This document shows positions 43,966 to 55,730 of a DNA stretch of 64,000 bases, piece by piece (position 1 is the first letter of the stretch; each line of letters begins with the position of its first letter). Origin of the DNA: Bufo bufo (taxonomy: Eukaryota; Chordata; Amphibia; Anura; Bufonidae); NCBI RefSeq assembly GCF_905171765.1, contig NC_053391.1, positions 108,040,644 through 108,104,643 on the forward strand. Direction: 5' to 3'. The translations under genes and the position numbers were made by a program. The notes beneath the pieces are model-generated. The model searched no databases. It saw only the letters and a list, made by a program, of their open reading frames with translations, and had not been told where the DNA came from.

Positions 43966-44800
43966 TAAGACATGTTTTTTTTTTTTTTTTTTTTATTATA
44001 CTGTAATATGTTGAACTTTACTTGGTCAATTCTCTGTCTTCAGGTAGTTAGTACAGTTCATTAATATGCTAAAGCATTAATATTAATATTGGTTCAGCTG
44101 TATTTCTTGTAACAGGCTTTGCAATTGCAATTTGAGGAGTTTCCTTCTTTCTATATCTGGCTATACTCTGTCCACACTCTAGCACTCAGGTACTGGATAT
44201 AGTAAACTTCTTACTTGTATTTGGCAATCCACAGAGCGGTCTCCCTAACGGCAGGCATCAGTCTTCTGCTCCATTCTTTGGAAAGGATGCTCACTGAATA
44301 ACTACGGTCCACTATATCCATAGAGGCATGTGGTAAAGAATAATTCTGCGCACTAATCATCCGGCTGTGTCCAGGTACTTTTAGGTTCCTCCTGGTCACT
44401 GTTGCTTGTGAAGTCCCTTGGCTAATGTAGCTCGAATCTCCACTAGACTTTCTCTATACCAGACGTAGACTCACTGGTCTGTGCTATGCTGCTGGAATGT
44501 AGTTTTCATACTTTGTGCTCCCTTAGCTTGGCCAGAGTCAAGGGGCAAAAATGGTAGCTACATTGTGGACTAGGCCAGTTCTGCTCCTCTTAACAACCCT
44601 TAACTCTACTACTCACTTCCCTCTCTGCCTAAACACCCCCCCCCAGCTATATATAAGTGGCACCAGCACCACCTAGGGGAGAATAGATGCAAAGACCTCT
44701 AACAGCCTGTTAATAGGAATTTCAGCTACATACAAAAATACAGTTAATAAACATATACAAAAGTTTAAAGTGCCCACGACCATCACTGAGTGGGACACTG
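43966..44800. other. Possible solo LTR on the minus strand
   Basis: This block separates inserted DNA from resumed monomer sequence at about 44801. Its right edge 'gagtgggaca' could be an LTR end, and a TATATATA box on the minus strand lies near 44648-44655. No target duplication could be fixed. A long poly-T (about 43977-43994) marks the left side. No protein recognised. Confidence 0.3.
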
Positions 44801-45134
44801 CATAAAAATAACACATAATTTATCCTGTCCAAGAAAATAAAAACGGTGCCAGAACAGTCATTTTGTGTTTACTTTGCCTCACAAAAAGCATAATACTGAG
44901 CGATCAAAAATCATGTAACCCAAAATAGTACCAATAAAACTGTCACCATATCCTGTAGTTCCCAAAATGGGGTCACTTTTTAGGAGTTTCTACTCTAGGG
45001 GTGCATCAGGGGATTTTCGAATGTGACATGGCAACTTAAAATTATCCCAGTGAAATCTACCCTCCAAAATCCATATGGCGCTCCTTCCCTTCTGTAACCT
45101 GTCATGTACCCATACTGCAGTGTACAACCACATA

Positions 45135-46741
<1,607 letters not shown>

Positions 46742-47359
46742 TATGTAGTGTTTCTGTACACTTCATAATAAGGGTAATAAATATTGAGTTTTGTTTGGCT
46801 GTTAACCCTTGCTGTGTTACAGGAAATCATGTACAAAAATGGAAAATCTGCAAAAAAAATGTAGATTTTGAAATTTTATCTCCATTTTCCTTTAATTCCT
46901 ATGGAACAATGTTTGATTTAACAAAGTTTGTAAAGTCAGTTTTGAATAATTTGAGGGGAGTAGGGGCTAAATGGGGTAATTTATGGATGATTTCTACTAT
47001 GTAAGCCCCCACAAAATAACTTCATAACTGAATTAGTCCTTATAAAAGTGGGTTTAGAAATGTTATTTAAAAATTTCAAAATTGCTTCTACAATTAAAAG
47101 ACTTCTTACATTCTAAAGAATAAAAGGACCTTTACAAAATGATGCCAATATAAAGTAGACATATGGGGAATGTTATCAGGTATCACTATCCATCTTAAAA
47201 GCAGAGAAATTCTAATTGATAAAATAGTGAATTTTTCAAAATTTTCTGTAAATTTTGATTTTTTTAAAGGTAAAACATATTGACTCAAATATACCACTAA
47301 CATGAAGTACAATATTAAGAAAAAAAGTCTCAGTGAAAACTGGCTTGGTCTTGAAGGAG

Positions 47360-48142
47360 TTACCAGTACCCTACCTAAGAAGTTTATTCATTGAAATTAG
47401 AGTTAAACAGGGATGTAATAATAGACAATGCAGGCGTAACAGTTACAACAGGGTCCTAATGTCTAAGGTGGACCAAAGGTCCAAGTGCTACATGAGAAGA
47501 CACAAGTATTTTGAATGGCACATGGTAGGTGGGGGTCCTGTTAAGCATTTTGCAGTTTAAAAACTATACGTTATACCACTCTAGGTGAAGAACATATGTG
47601 GTGGTGAAAAAGGGAAAAATCTTGACCCCAAGTGACTTGGGTCTTTCTCTCCCATTTATAAAAGCCTATAGGGAGACATGTCTACAATGCTGTGTGGCAC
47701 CTCTACAATACGTGCTACAATTCAATTATGCTGCTGATATTTCGTAGCCAACCTGAAAACTGCCAGCATGTCTGTTTACCTCCATCTGTCTATGCTGGGC
47801 CCTCTCCCGGTAGAGACTGTGAAAATAATGAGCATGCAAACATGCTATTAGATAACGCACTGTGCTGCCTTATTCTCACTGGGTGTCTGATATATTCCAT
47901 TATCATTCTGGCTTTAGTTTACAGATAAATCTGAGCTATATCTTGGGGTAAAACCTTTTCTGAAATATTTTTGAAAACTTGTTTTTATTGTATTTTCTCC
48001 ACAATTGCAATAAATAATTTATGCTGGTTACAGAATTCAACAAATAATTATATGTAAAATTCCAAAAAAAGAGAGAAAACATGGATAGCACATCCACAAG
48101 CTATTCATTGATCTATTGCTTTTCAGCATAATTAGTTGTATA
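47360..48142. other. Unassigned sequence
   Basis: No gene or repeat recognised. A 78-codon frame at 47692-47928 ends with a hydrophobic stretch (CLILTGCLIYSIIILALVYR) but has no supporting context. Confidence 0.35.
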
Positions 48143-48147
48143 CCATG

Positions 48148-48804
48148 TGCTACCCTGGCATCCTATGGCTGCTGCTGCCCCGCTTTCCCGGGTGGGCGAG
48201 GTTGCTGCTCCACTGTCCTTTTGTGGGTTAGGACTATTGCTCAGTGGACTTCTCTTCAATGCAGCTGGAGTTGATCCTTCTCCCTGTCCAGCTGCTGACT
48301 AAGGTGCTGATCAGCCTCCCTATTAAGTTGGTGTTGCTGTTTGTCCCACCCACGTGCCTGAGCTTTGGGTTTTCTAGCATTTAGTAACCATTAAAGGTGT
48401 GATCTCTTGTCTGACTACCCATGTACAGTACCTAGCTTGACTACCCATTCTGCTCCTTGCTGCTTGCCCTGACCTTGGAATTGCTATCTGGATTATGCAC
48501 ATATTCAGCCTGCTCCGACCATGAAATTGCTATCTGGAATTTGCACGTACTTGGACTGCATTCAGACTACCCTTTTTTTTCCTGATCCATTGGTGCTTCC
48601 CACCTGTGTCTGTAACCACTGCGGATCAGCTGCCATCTACATACTCCAGTGAGGTTGCGGCCTGGTTGGGACCAGCAAAGCCTAGATCCCTGTTCAGGAG
48701 TTAAAGGGTGAATACCAGGGAACTGCTAGGATAATTCTCTTGAGTTTAGCTCAAAGTCAAACTGGTTAGTTGGCACAGTGGGTCCACTCCCACTGCCTGT
48801 TACA
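48148..48804 (-). mobile_element. Probable solo LTR, Gypsy-like, 657 bp
   Basis: On the minus strand it begins TGTAACAGGCAGTGGGAGTG, a start I associate with frog Gypsy-type LTRs, and ends GGGTAGCA. Flanks CCATG (48143-48147) and CCAAG (48805-48809) match at 4 of 5 positions. The middle contains a duplication of 'gaaattgctatctgga'. No internal coding region follows. Confidence 0.65.
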
Positions 48805-48904
48805 CCAAGCCATAATCCATGTACTGTACTAGTATACAGGCATTAGTATACATTTTGATTAAAGTGCATAAGCCTACTCACCACATCAAGGTTGCCTCTT
48901 TTCA

Positions 48905-49281
48905 GTGGGACCTACTCTAATTTGGCACAGCATCACCTGGCAACCACTGCTGCCAAAACACAGCACCCACAGATGGAGAGACCAAGTAGTCCAACAACAC
49001 CCCTGTTGTCATACTAAGCCCCCTTGACACTGGGCCCTAGTTCCTGAGAGCAGATGAAAAGGTGAGCTTTTGACATCTGTTCACATGGTACGATACGATA
49101 CTGTGTGCCTGCCATATTTGCCGTGATGCTGTGCCTGTGGGTTGGTGGGGCCCAGTGCCAAGGAGGCTTAGTCTGACAACAGGGGTGCTGTTGGACTGCA
49201 GGGTCATGCCACCTGCTGGTGTGGTGCTGTGGAGTAGGTGGTTGCCACATGATGTCATGTCAAGTTAGAGTAGGTACCCAC
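48905..49281. mobile_element. Fold-back element with ~130-bp inverted arms
   Basis: The left edge TGGGACCTACTCTAA pairs with the right edge, reverse-complemented, TGGGTACCTACTCTAA. The inner arms 'acaacacccctgttgtca' and 'tgacaacaggggtgctgt' also pair. The loop lies around 49037-49146. The small frames on the minus strand are by-products. No target duplication resolved. Confidence 0.82.
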
Positions 49282-49609
49282 TCGTGCATCTTTAGACATT
49301 TTCGTCTAACATGCCATCACCTATCGATTGTATTACTTTGCATCAAAATGCACATTGTTGCGTTCTAAGCCATGGCTCTTTCAATCTTAGTCACAGCCCC
49401 TTGTCAAGCTAGGCACAAAAAGTGTCTAAAACACATCATAAATGTGATCCAAGGCATGTATGCCAGTTTGGTGGAGCAGAAGTCTTATGGCTTAGTAGTA
49501 CTTGTATTCTTCCCCTTCTGCAGGCTCCATCTCTGATTGGTGTCCCTAAACTAGTGGACAAAGACTGCTTATGATGTCTGACATACACTGCACACTGAAC
49601 GTCTGTTCC
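49282..49609. other. Unassigned spacer
   Basis: About 330 bases; nothing recognisable. Confidence 0.35.
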
Positions 49610-49614
49610 CCTAC

Positions 49615-50169
49615 TGTCATGACCGCTATCCCAGCAGCAGTCGTGACGCACCAGACGGAGGGGAAGGGGGACCCTGACTAACCCTAAGCTGGCACCTGTC
49701 TGCCCTGATACCCTAGACGGGGTGTGAACCCGTGCGGCGAGCAGGATGCCTAAACCCTCAGTCACCCTAACAAGACTAGACTGGGGAAAGGCAGATGGGA
49801 GCACTAGTCACCATCACTCACGTCTAGGAGAACAACAGGGGAAGACAGCAAAAAACAAACAATCTATAGCAGAGATAGACTTATCCAGTCACGAGCAGAG
49901 AAGGCGATCCCAAACACGACAGTCCACGCCGGACAAGAGCTCAGCAGCAACACCGTCAAACGATCTCCTTCAAAGGTCAGAATAGCACTGGAAGTAAGGA
50001 CTCACCTGAGAAGGATGCCTACAAACACCCAGTCAGGACAAAAAGGTTCACAAGGCAAAACCCGGATGACATACCCTGAACCACGGAGCAAACTCACAAG
50101 CTATCGCGAGTAGCAAGTCGCTGCGACCTTCTCCTCCCAGACCTGTCTGGATCAGTCACAGTCGTGACA
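49615..50169 (-). mobile_element. Solo LTR, 555 bp, CCTAC target duplication
   Basis: On the minus strand it begins TGTCACGACTGTGACTGATC and ends GCGGTCATGACA. CCTAC is perfectly duplicated at 49610-49614 and 50170-50174. The TG...CA termini plus a 5-bp duplication establish an LTR-retrotransposon origin. No internal genes remain. Confidence 0.9.
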
Positions 50170-50174
50170 CCTAC

Positions 50175-51500
50175 CACTCATATGTGGAAAAGCAGCAGCA
50201 GCAGCAGCATGGAAAACAATATAGAGAAGAACAAAGCAAAGTAGATGTGAATTTGGTACCTGTGACACAGTGAACAATTACTATAAGCTACAGCAGCATG
50301 TCTCTGCGTGTCTCTCTGCTTCTCTCTATGAGTGATCCTGAAGTGAGCTGAAAGTCTATTTGTTCTCCATAGAGGGATTCTGAGATGGATTAAGAGCTTA
50401 GGAACAGTTTAGGAGGGAATGGGGAGTAGTTAAAGAAGAAGATAAGTGGAAAATGAGGCATTTTTCCTTGATGAGATATATTACAAAGTTTTTTATAATC
50501 ACCTATATTATTGATTTACGCAACGTTTTTTGAAATGACAGTAACCATTTTAGAAAAGGTCACAAACATAGGTGTATGCAGATATTCTTGATAAAGAAAA
50601 AGGGTGTTGTAATAATTTACAATGATTTGAAAAGTCAATTTATTGGTACAAATATTGTATAGGATCCTTGAGGCTTTATTAAGTAGTATTGCAAGCAATA
50701 CTGTATCTATGACCACAACCCATCAGGCCACCAAAAATACATTAAAAAAAAGCTCCAACTGTTAATAACCCTTTTGGTGCTGTAAGAATGTGAATAAAGG
50801 AGCCATATCTTATCAGGGCTGAGATCACACACATATTTAATAAAGGGAACGGATAATGAACTTCGTCTGCTAAGCTATATGCAGTTCCTTGTCACACTGC
50901 AGAACCTGGAGATGAACAAATTATAGATAAAACTCTCCCTTTTGATATGGAAATTCTCATCTAGATACCTGAAAATAGATCTTTGGGAACCTTCTTACAA
51001 ACCAACACAAGCAGGTGCTGATATGCCAGAGAGAGCAGTTTTGGATGAATACACTTTGTTTTCTTAAATAATAGCCAGGTGTTTTCGGCATCTACCGCAA
51101 TGATTCTGCAAATGTATATTTTTCTGTTGTTGCTACTTAACAGTTTAGGAGCTGCTTAATGCATCCACACCCGAACCACACAATTATATTAACAAATGTA
51201 ATACTTGCAGATGGCAGATATTTTGAGCAGCACCTCGGGCACACGTCTTGCAGAAGCCAGTGCACCTGTTTTTGTGCTGATCCTAAGACTGTCCTAATAT
51301 AATTAAAGTTTTACTTGACAAATATGACACCTTATGCAGGAGGTCCTCAACCTCTAGAGAGGCCGGACTGGGGCGTCAGCTTAGGGGATGCCGGGATGAT
51401 AGGTTTTGGCCAAGGGGCCGGCACTCAAGAGGTTAATTTAGTGCAGGAGTGGGTGTGCACTTAAGGGGATGAGGTTTTATCTTTATAATGGGTAGCCTGG
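50175..51500. other. Unassigned sequence with a short (CAG)n run
   Basis: A (CAG/AGC)5 run lies at about 50191-50207. No gene recognised. The final 150 bases (about 51350-51500) may already belong to the 5' end of the DIRS/Ngaro-type element. Confidence 0.35.
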
Positions 51501-51558
51501 GAGGGATCGGGCACCATTTTAGAATTTGAATCCGTGGGTAGCAAGCCATCTCACTGAG

Positions 51559-52549
51559 ATGACCATAATGCAGGCAGCGGAGGACATCATCCAGCAGTTG
51601 CGGAGGCCCAGGGACCTGAATGGCTCCAGGAGCAGGTGGCAGGCTTACTACAGGGGGTGGCAGCGGGTGCAGCAAACCCGCATCCACGTGCAAGATGGCC
51701 GCGGGGACCCTTCACAACAGGGGAACAGGTGGCAGTCCAGTTCCAGGTCCTCCCCGCGTGGGAGTATTCCAGTCTTGTGGGACCCAGAGCAGGGTGGGGG
51801 GGCCAGTCCCCCGTCCTCAGCAGCAGGCAGTATGGAGGCAGGACCAGGTTCTGCAGGCTCTCCCCTGTCAGGCTTTGCTAGGGGGCCTGCTTGGCGAGGA
51901 AGCAGCAAGGGAGAACAAGGCTGTGCACTGTGAGGCCAGGGGGATGCCTCAGGCCTCAGCATTATGACAGGCAGCATGGAGTTGGCCCTGCTCATCAGGC
52001 TGAGAATGAGGAGTCATGGCCATCGCGGAGCGCATCCAGCATGGTGGAGGCTGGGGTGCAGTCCTTCAGTCTGAATTCGGCTGCAGGACGGAGGGAAGAA
52101 GATGTACTGACCCGTGTAGATCCCCAGGAGCCAGGATAATTGGCTGCGGATTTCACAGCGCCCGGGCAGCCAGGTGAGGCAATGTTAGGGCCACTTCTTT
52201 CCTTAGCTACCCAGGGGGCGTAGGGGCTGGAGGGCGTCAAGGGGAAATAGTTGGGGGCCTAGGGCAGCTATTAAGTAGCCGAGCAGGTTGGGTATCTGGG
52301 TTGGGGGCATCAGGATTATCTCCGTTACCGGCGGGGGGTATGGGCCCTGGGGTTAGCAAGGCAGCAGGGAGTCCGTCGGGTTGGGAGATCGGTGTCAGTG
52401 CAGACACAGGCCAGGGGTGAAGAGGATAGGACCAGGGTGGATGATACGGCAAAGGGGGAGGTCTACGTGTGCTTCGAAGGCCCGTTGGGGGCACATTTGA
52501 AGCAGGACGTATATGGAAGGGGGAGTATGTGGAAATTTTTTCATTGCTG
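51559..52549 (+). pseudogene. gag-like gene, 5' part, decayed
   Basis: A frame from ATG 51559 (MTIMQAAEDIIQQLRRPRDL) stops at 51931-51933; later parts are scattered over other frames. Near 52456-52549 the frames give GEVYVCFEGPLGAHLKQ and, one base shifted, EYVEIFSLL, matching the conserved 'GPLG.HL..EV..KIW..E..EIF.LL' block of DIRS/Ngaro-type Gag. The reading frame then meets the LTR-like insertion. It probably packaged the element RNA. Confidence 0.6.
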
Positions 52550-53509
52550 TGTGCGCCGTGACACTTTTGTGTGTTGGCTGGTGTGTGCACTTCGCCTTTA
52601 AGTTGTAGCCTCCCTCTGTCTGGTGCTGTAAGGGTTAACTCCCTGACTGGGAGTGGTTTTATCTCTGGTGGCTTCCTGGCTGGAGTCAGTTGTACTTCAG
52701 CTGTCGTTGGTGCTGGAGCTTTGCTCCAGTCCAGGGTGTTCTATCTGCCCAGTCCTTACGGGCCACCTTGTAGGACATCAATGTCACCTGCGATGTCATT
52801 CCTTTTTCTCCCATGTATCCTCAGTGTACCCAACCTCACTTGTATGTTTGGTGTGGGTTTATGTTCAGGGTTTGTTGTTACGTCTGGTTTGTTGTTACAT
52901 GTCTGGGATGTTGTTGGTGTTTTTCCCTACTTGTGTGCAAGACATTTCCCTGTGTGTGTTGTACCTCCGGAAGGGGGCTGGTTTCCCGGAGGGGTGAATC
53001 ATAAGTCTGTATGCAGTGCTGCCTGGAGCTGCAGTGTACCTTGCTGTTTCTGGCCCAGGCAGAATCTGGGGTGCTGGATACCTGTGTGTGGTGTTGTTTG
53101 TACGGTGTCCTATTTGGTGTGTGGGCACCTGTACTTTTTCACGGGTTCCAGTCATGGTGGCTGCGGCAGGTAAGTGTGTTTCTGGTGTTCTTACCTGCAG
53201 ACTCTGTTGCTGCATATAGTCTTTTCCTTTCACTGCTGCTAGGCCATTTGGAACTCCTGTTCATCAGTGTCTGGGAAGAATAGGTCGTCTCTCCCCTGCT
53301 CCTATGTGAGGGATTATCAGGGCGACTCAGGGCCGAAGGTATCCTGGTATGAGCCATCCTACTATCCAAGTCTGCTCATACGATGATGAGTTAGGGTGAG
53401 GTATAGGGATGCAATAGGAGGTGACCTGCTACCTGATTCCGGCATCCTGGCCTAGCTGCTTCCCCTTATACCTGACATTGTACGGTGGGGGGTTTTCCCC
53501 ACTGTGACA
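52550..53509. mobile_element. LTR-like insertion in gag
   Basis: The block starts around TGTGCGCCGTGACAC and ends TTTTCCCCACTGTGACA, typical of Gypsy LTR termini. No target duplication was found. About 70-90 gag residues that should lie between EIFSLL and WLRYDK are missing, so either a deletion accompanied the insertion or the two flanks were joined by recombination. The frames inside (Cys/Val-rich) have no recognisable domain. Confidence 0.6.
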
Positions 53510-53512
53510 GGG

Positions 53513-54921
53513 GGACAGGTTGGCTCCGGTATGACAAGTAATTCAAGCAGAGGAAAGCGGTACACCCTAATATATGGAGGGACCATAAAGACATTGGGCT
53601 CTGGCTGAAGGTGATGCCGCGACCAGGGCAGTCCTTTCAGGGGGAGACAGGAGGGTCAAGCCAGTCTAGTTTTGCAGCAGCATCGGCCAAGGGTTTGTGC
53701 TTCTTCTTTAACAAAGGAAGTTGCAAGTTTGGGGGAAAATGCAAATTGAAGCATGAGTGCTTGTCCTGCGGCAGTAATCACGGGGCCAATCATTGCTTCA
53801 AGGGAATTAGGCAAAAAGGAGGTGATACCGCTGAAAAGGGGCCGACTCCGGTGCGGGTGGAAAAAATGGAGCGGTATCTAAGTAGATACCCCAATCGTGA
53901 AGCGGCAGAGTTATTAAAGAGGGGGTTTACGCACGGTTTCAGTATTCCATCGACACTGTTGCCGGTTGTTATGGTACGAAAAAATTTGCGCTCGGCTTTG
54001 GAGCATCCGGAAATAGTGTCCGAAAAATTGGCCAAGAAGGTTTCATTGGGTCGTATGGGTGGCCCATTTTTGGAACCACCACTGGTTAATTTGCAGGCGT
54101 CGCTATTAGGGGTAGTGCCCAAGAAGGAACTGGGCAAGTTTCGGCTCATTCACCATCTGTCTTTCCTAAATGGGGCATCGGTCATTGATGGTATTGATCT
54201 GGAACTTTTTTGGGTGGTTTATAACTCATTTGATGCGACTGTGGCTTGGGTGCGAAAGTTGGGTCCAGGGGCATTATTGTCAAAAACTGACATTCAGGCG
54301 GCTTTTCGCCTCCTGACGGTTAATCCTGATAGTTTGCATTTGTTAGGTTGTTTTTGGGAGGGGGGCTATTTTGTAGATAGGTGCTTGCCGATGGGTTTTT
54401 CTTTGTCGTGCGCATATTTTGAAGCATTTAGTTCTTTCCTGGAATGGGTTGTGGCAGACGTGTCTGGTTGTTCATCCATAATCCATTACTTGGATGATTT
54501 TCTTTGTTTGGATCCGGCGGAATCACGGGTTTGTTTGTTGTTGTTAAATACGTTACAGTCAGTTTTTGCATCGTTCAGGGTGCTGTTAGCGGAAGGGAAG
54601 GCAGTGGGCCCTATGACGTAATTGAGTTTCCTGGGGATAGTGTTTAATACGGGAAAATGGAGTGTGTATGAAAAGGTGCAAGATTTAAGGGTGGAAATAT
54701 GCAGGGCCAGGAGGTCTTCTAAAATTTGCTTGCGGGATTTACAATCTTTCTTGGGGAAGCTTAATTTCGCATGTCGTATTATGCCTATGGGGCGGATTTT
54801 TTGTTGGCGCTTGGCGGCGGCTATGGCTGGTGTGTCGGCCCCCACCATTTCATTTCGCTGGGTCGTGAACTTAGGAGGGATCTGGAAGTATGGGCAGGGT
54901 TTTGGAAGATTTCAACGGTAA
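53513..54921 (+). pseudogene. gag C-terminus and reverse transcriptase of DIRS/Ngaro-type element
   Basis: Frame 1 carries GTGWLRYDK, a stop at 53539-53541, then FKQRKAVHPNIWRDHKDIGL and continues open to 54618. The Cys/His-rich knuckle (CFFFNKGSCKFGGKCKLKHE) is followed directly by RT: GKFRLIHHLSFLNG (substrate-binding fingers), SKTDIQAAFRLL (first catalytic Asp), LPMGFSLSCAYFE and HYLDDFL (catalytic Asp pair at 54493-54498). A single in-frame TAA at 54619-54621 interrupts RT before LSFLGIVFNTGKW, after which the frame runs to 54921. Gag and RT share one frame here. The product would be truncated. Confidence 0.82.
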
Positions 54922-55140
54922 AGCGTTAGTTATGGGGGACGGTGTAGATAGCTTTGATTTGGAGTTATTTTCAGATGCAGCAGGGGGGGTTGATTTTGGG
55001 GTGTATTGTCATGGTCAGTGGTGCGCGGATTGTTGGCCGTAGTCCTGGGTGCTAAAGGGGTGGGTGCGGTACTTGGCGCTATTGGAGCTTTTTCCTATCA
55101 TGCTCACAGTGGTTTTGTGGGGTGAGAAGTTTAGGAATAG
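54922..55140 (+). pseudogene. RNase H domain start, truncated
   Basis: After a frameshift the frame gives NGKALVMGDGVDSFDLELFS then DAAGGVDFGVYCHGQWCADC; SDAAGG corresponds to the first catalytic Asp motif (TDAS/A) of DIRS-type RNase H. An in-frame TAG at 55039-55041 is followed by LLELFPIMLTVVLWGEKF, a conserved stretch of this domain. The sequence then ends at the hAT boundary; the recombinase gene is missing. Confidence 0.72.
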
Positions 55141-55730
55141 AGATGGCCTTGCGGTTCGCACAGTGGTCATTTTGAGGCAAACTTTGCTCGTTCACGGTTC
55201 ACCGAACGGGAAAACATATGGCGATGTCTGCCGGCGCCATATTCTTTTACATTGTGAAGAACTTTGACCCATGACACATCCATCAGTACGGGACAGCCAA
55301 TTGAGACGTTTCAGCACATGGACATACCCCCTACCTTATAAATAAACCCGATCTGGCCGCCATTTTATATTCAGTTTTTCTGCCAGTGTAGGGAGAGGTT
55401 GCTGTGTGGTGCAGGGACAGACTGTTAGGGACACCCAACGCTAGCTAATAGGGCCACAAAAGTCCTTTTAAGGATTGGTATAGGTGTGCTATCGATAGGT
55501 GTGACTTACTGAGGGGTGTAATATACTTATAATATACTTTCTAACATAGAAAGTATATTATAGTGCATTTGTATTGTGCAGCAGTTGTGCCAAACGCTAT
55601 TGGAACAAATAATTTCTACTGGTGCGATTTACCAGTTGCCCCCAAAAAAAACTGAGGCAGGGGTGTGATATACCTTCTTCCACAAATGCTGCTCTTCTAT
55701 AGGGACTTTTGTCACAGGGTCATTTTGAAA

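Larger units (their letters stand above)
51500..55140 (+). mobile_element. DIRS/Ngaro-type retroelement, truncated, gag interrupted by an LTR
   Basis: Seen in order: a degenerate gag start (from 51559), a conserved gag segment around 52440-52549, an LTR-like insert (about 52550-53509), the gag C-terminus with a CCCH-type zinc-finger region, a reverse transcriptase and the start of an RNase H domain. The rest, including the tyrosine recombinase expected for this order, is absent where hAT sequence begins near 55140. Assignment rests on recognised gag/RT similarity; limits of the 5' end are approximate. Confidence 0.72.

Noticed and set aside
47692..47928. 78-codon frame ending in a hydrophobic segment, possible small membrane protein
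   Set aside because: No homology recognised, no splice or promoter context, and length is within chance expectation.
52571..53283. 200-codon frame rich in Cys, Val and Phe that might be a membrane protein
   Set aside because: It lies within the LTR-like insertion, overlapping frames are also open, and no conserved domain or start context is seen.
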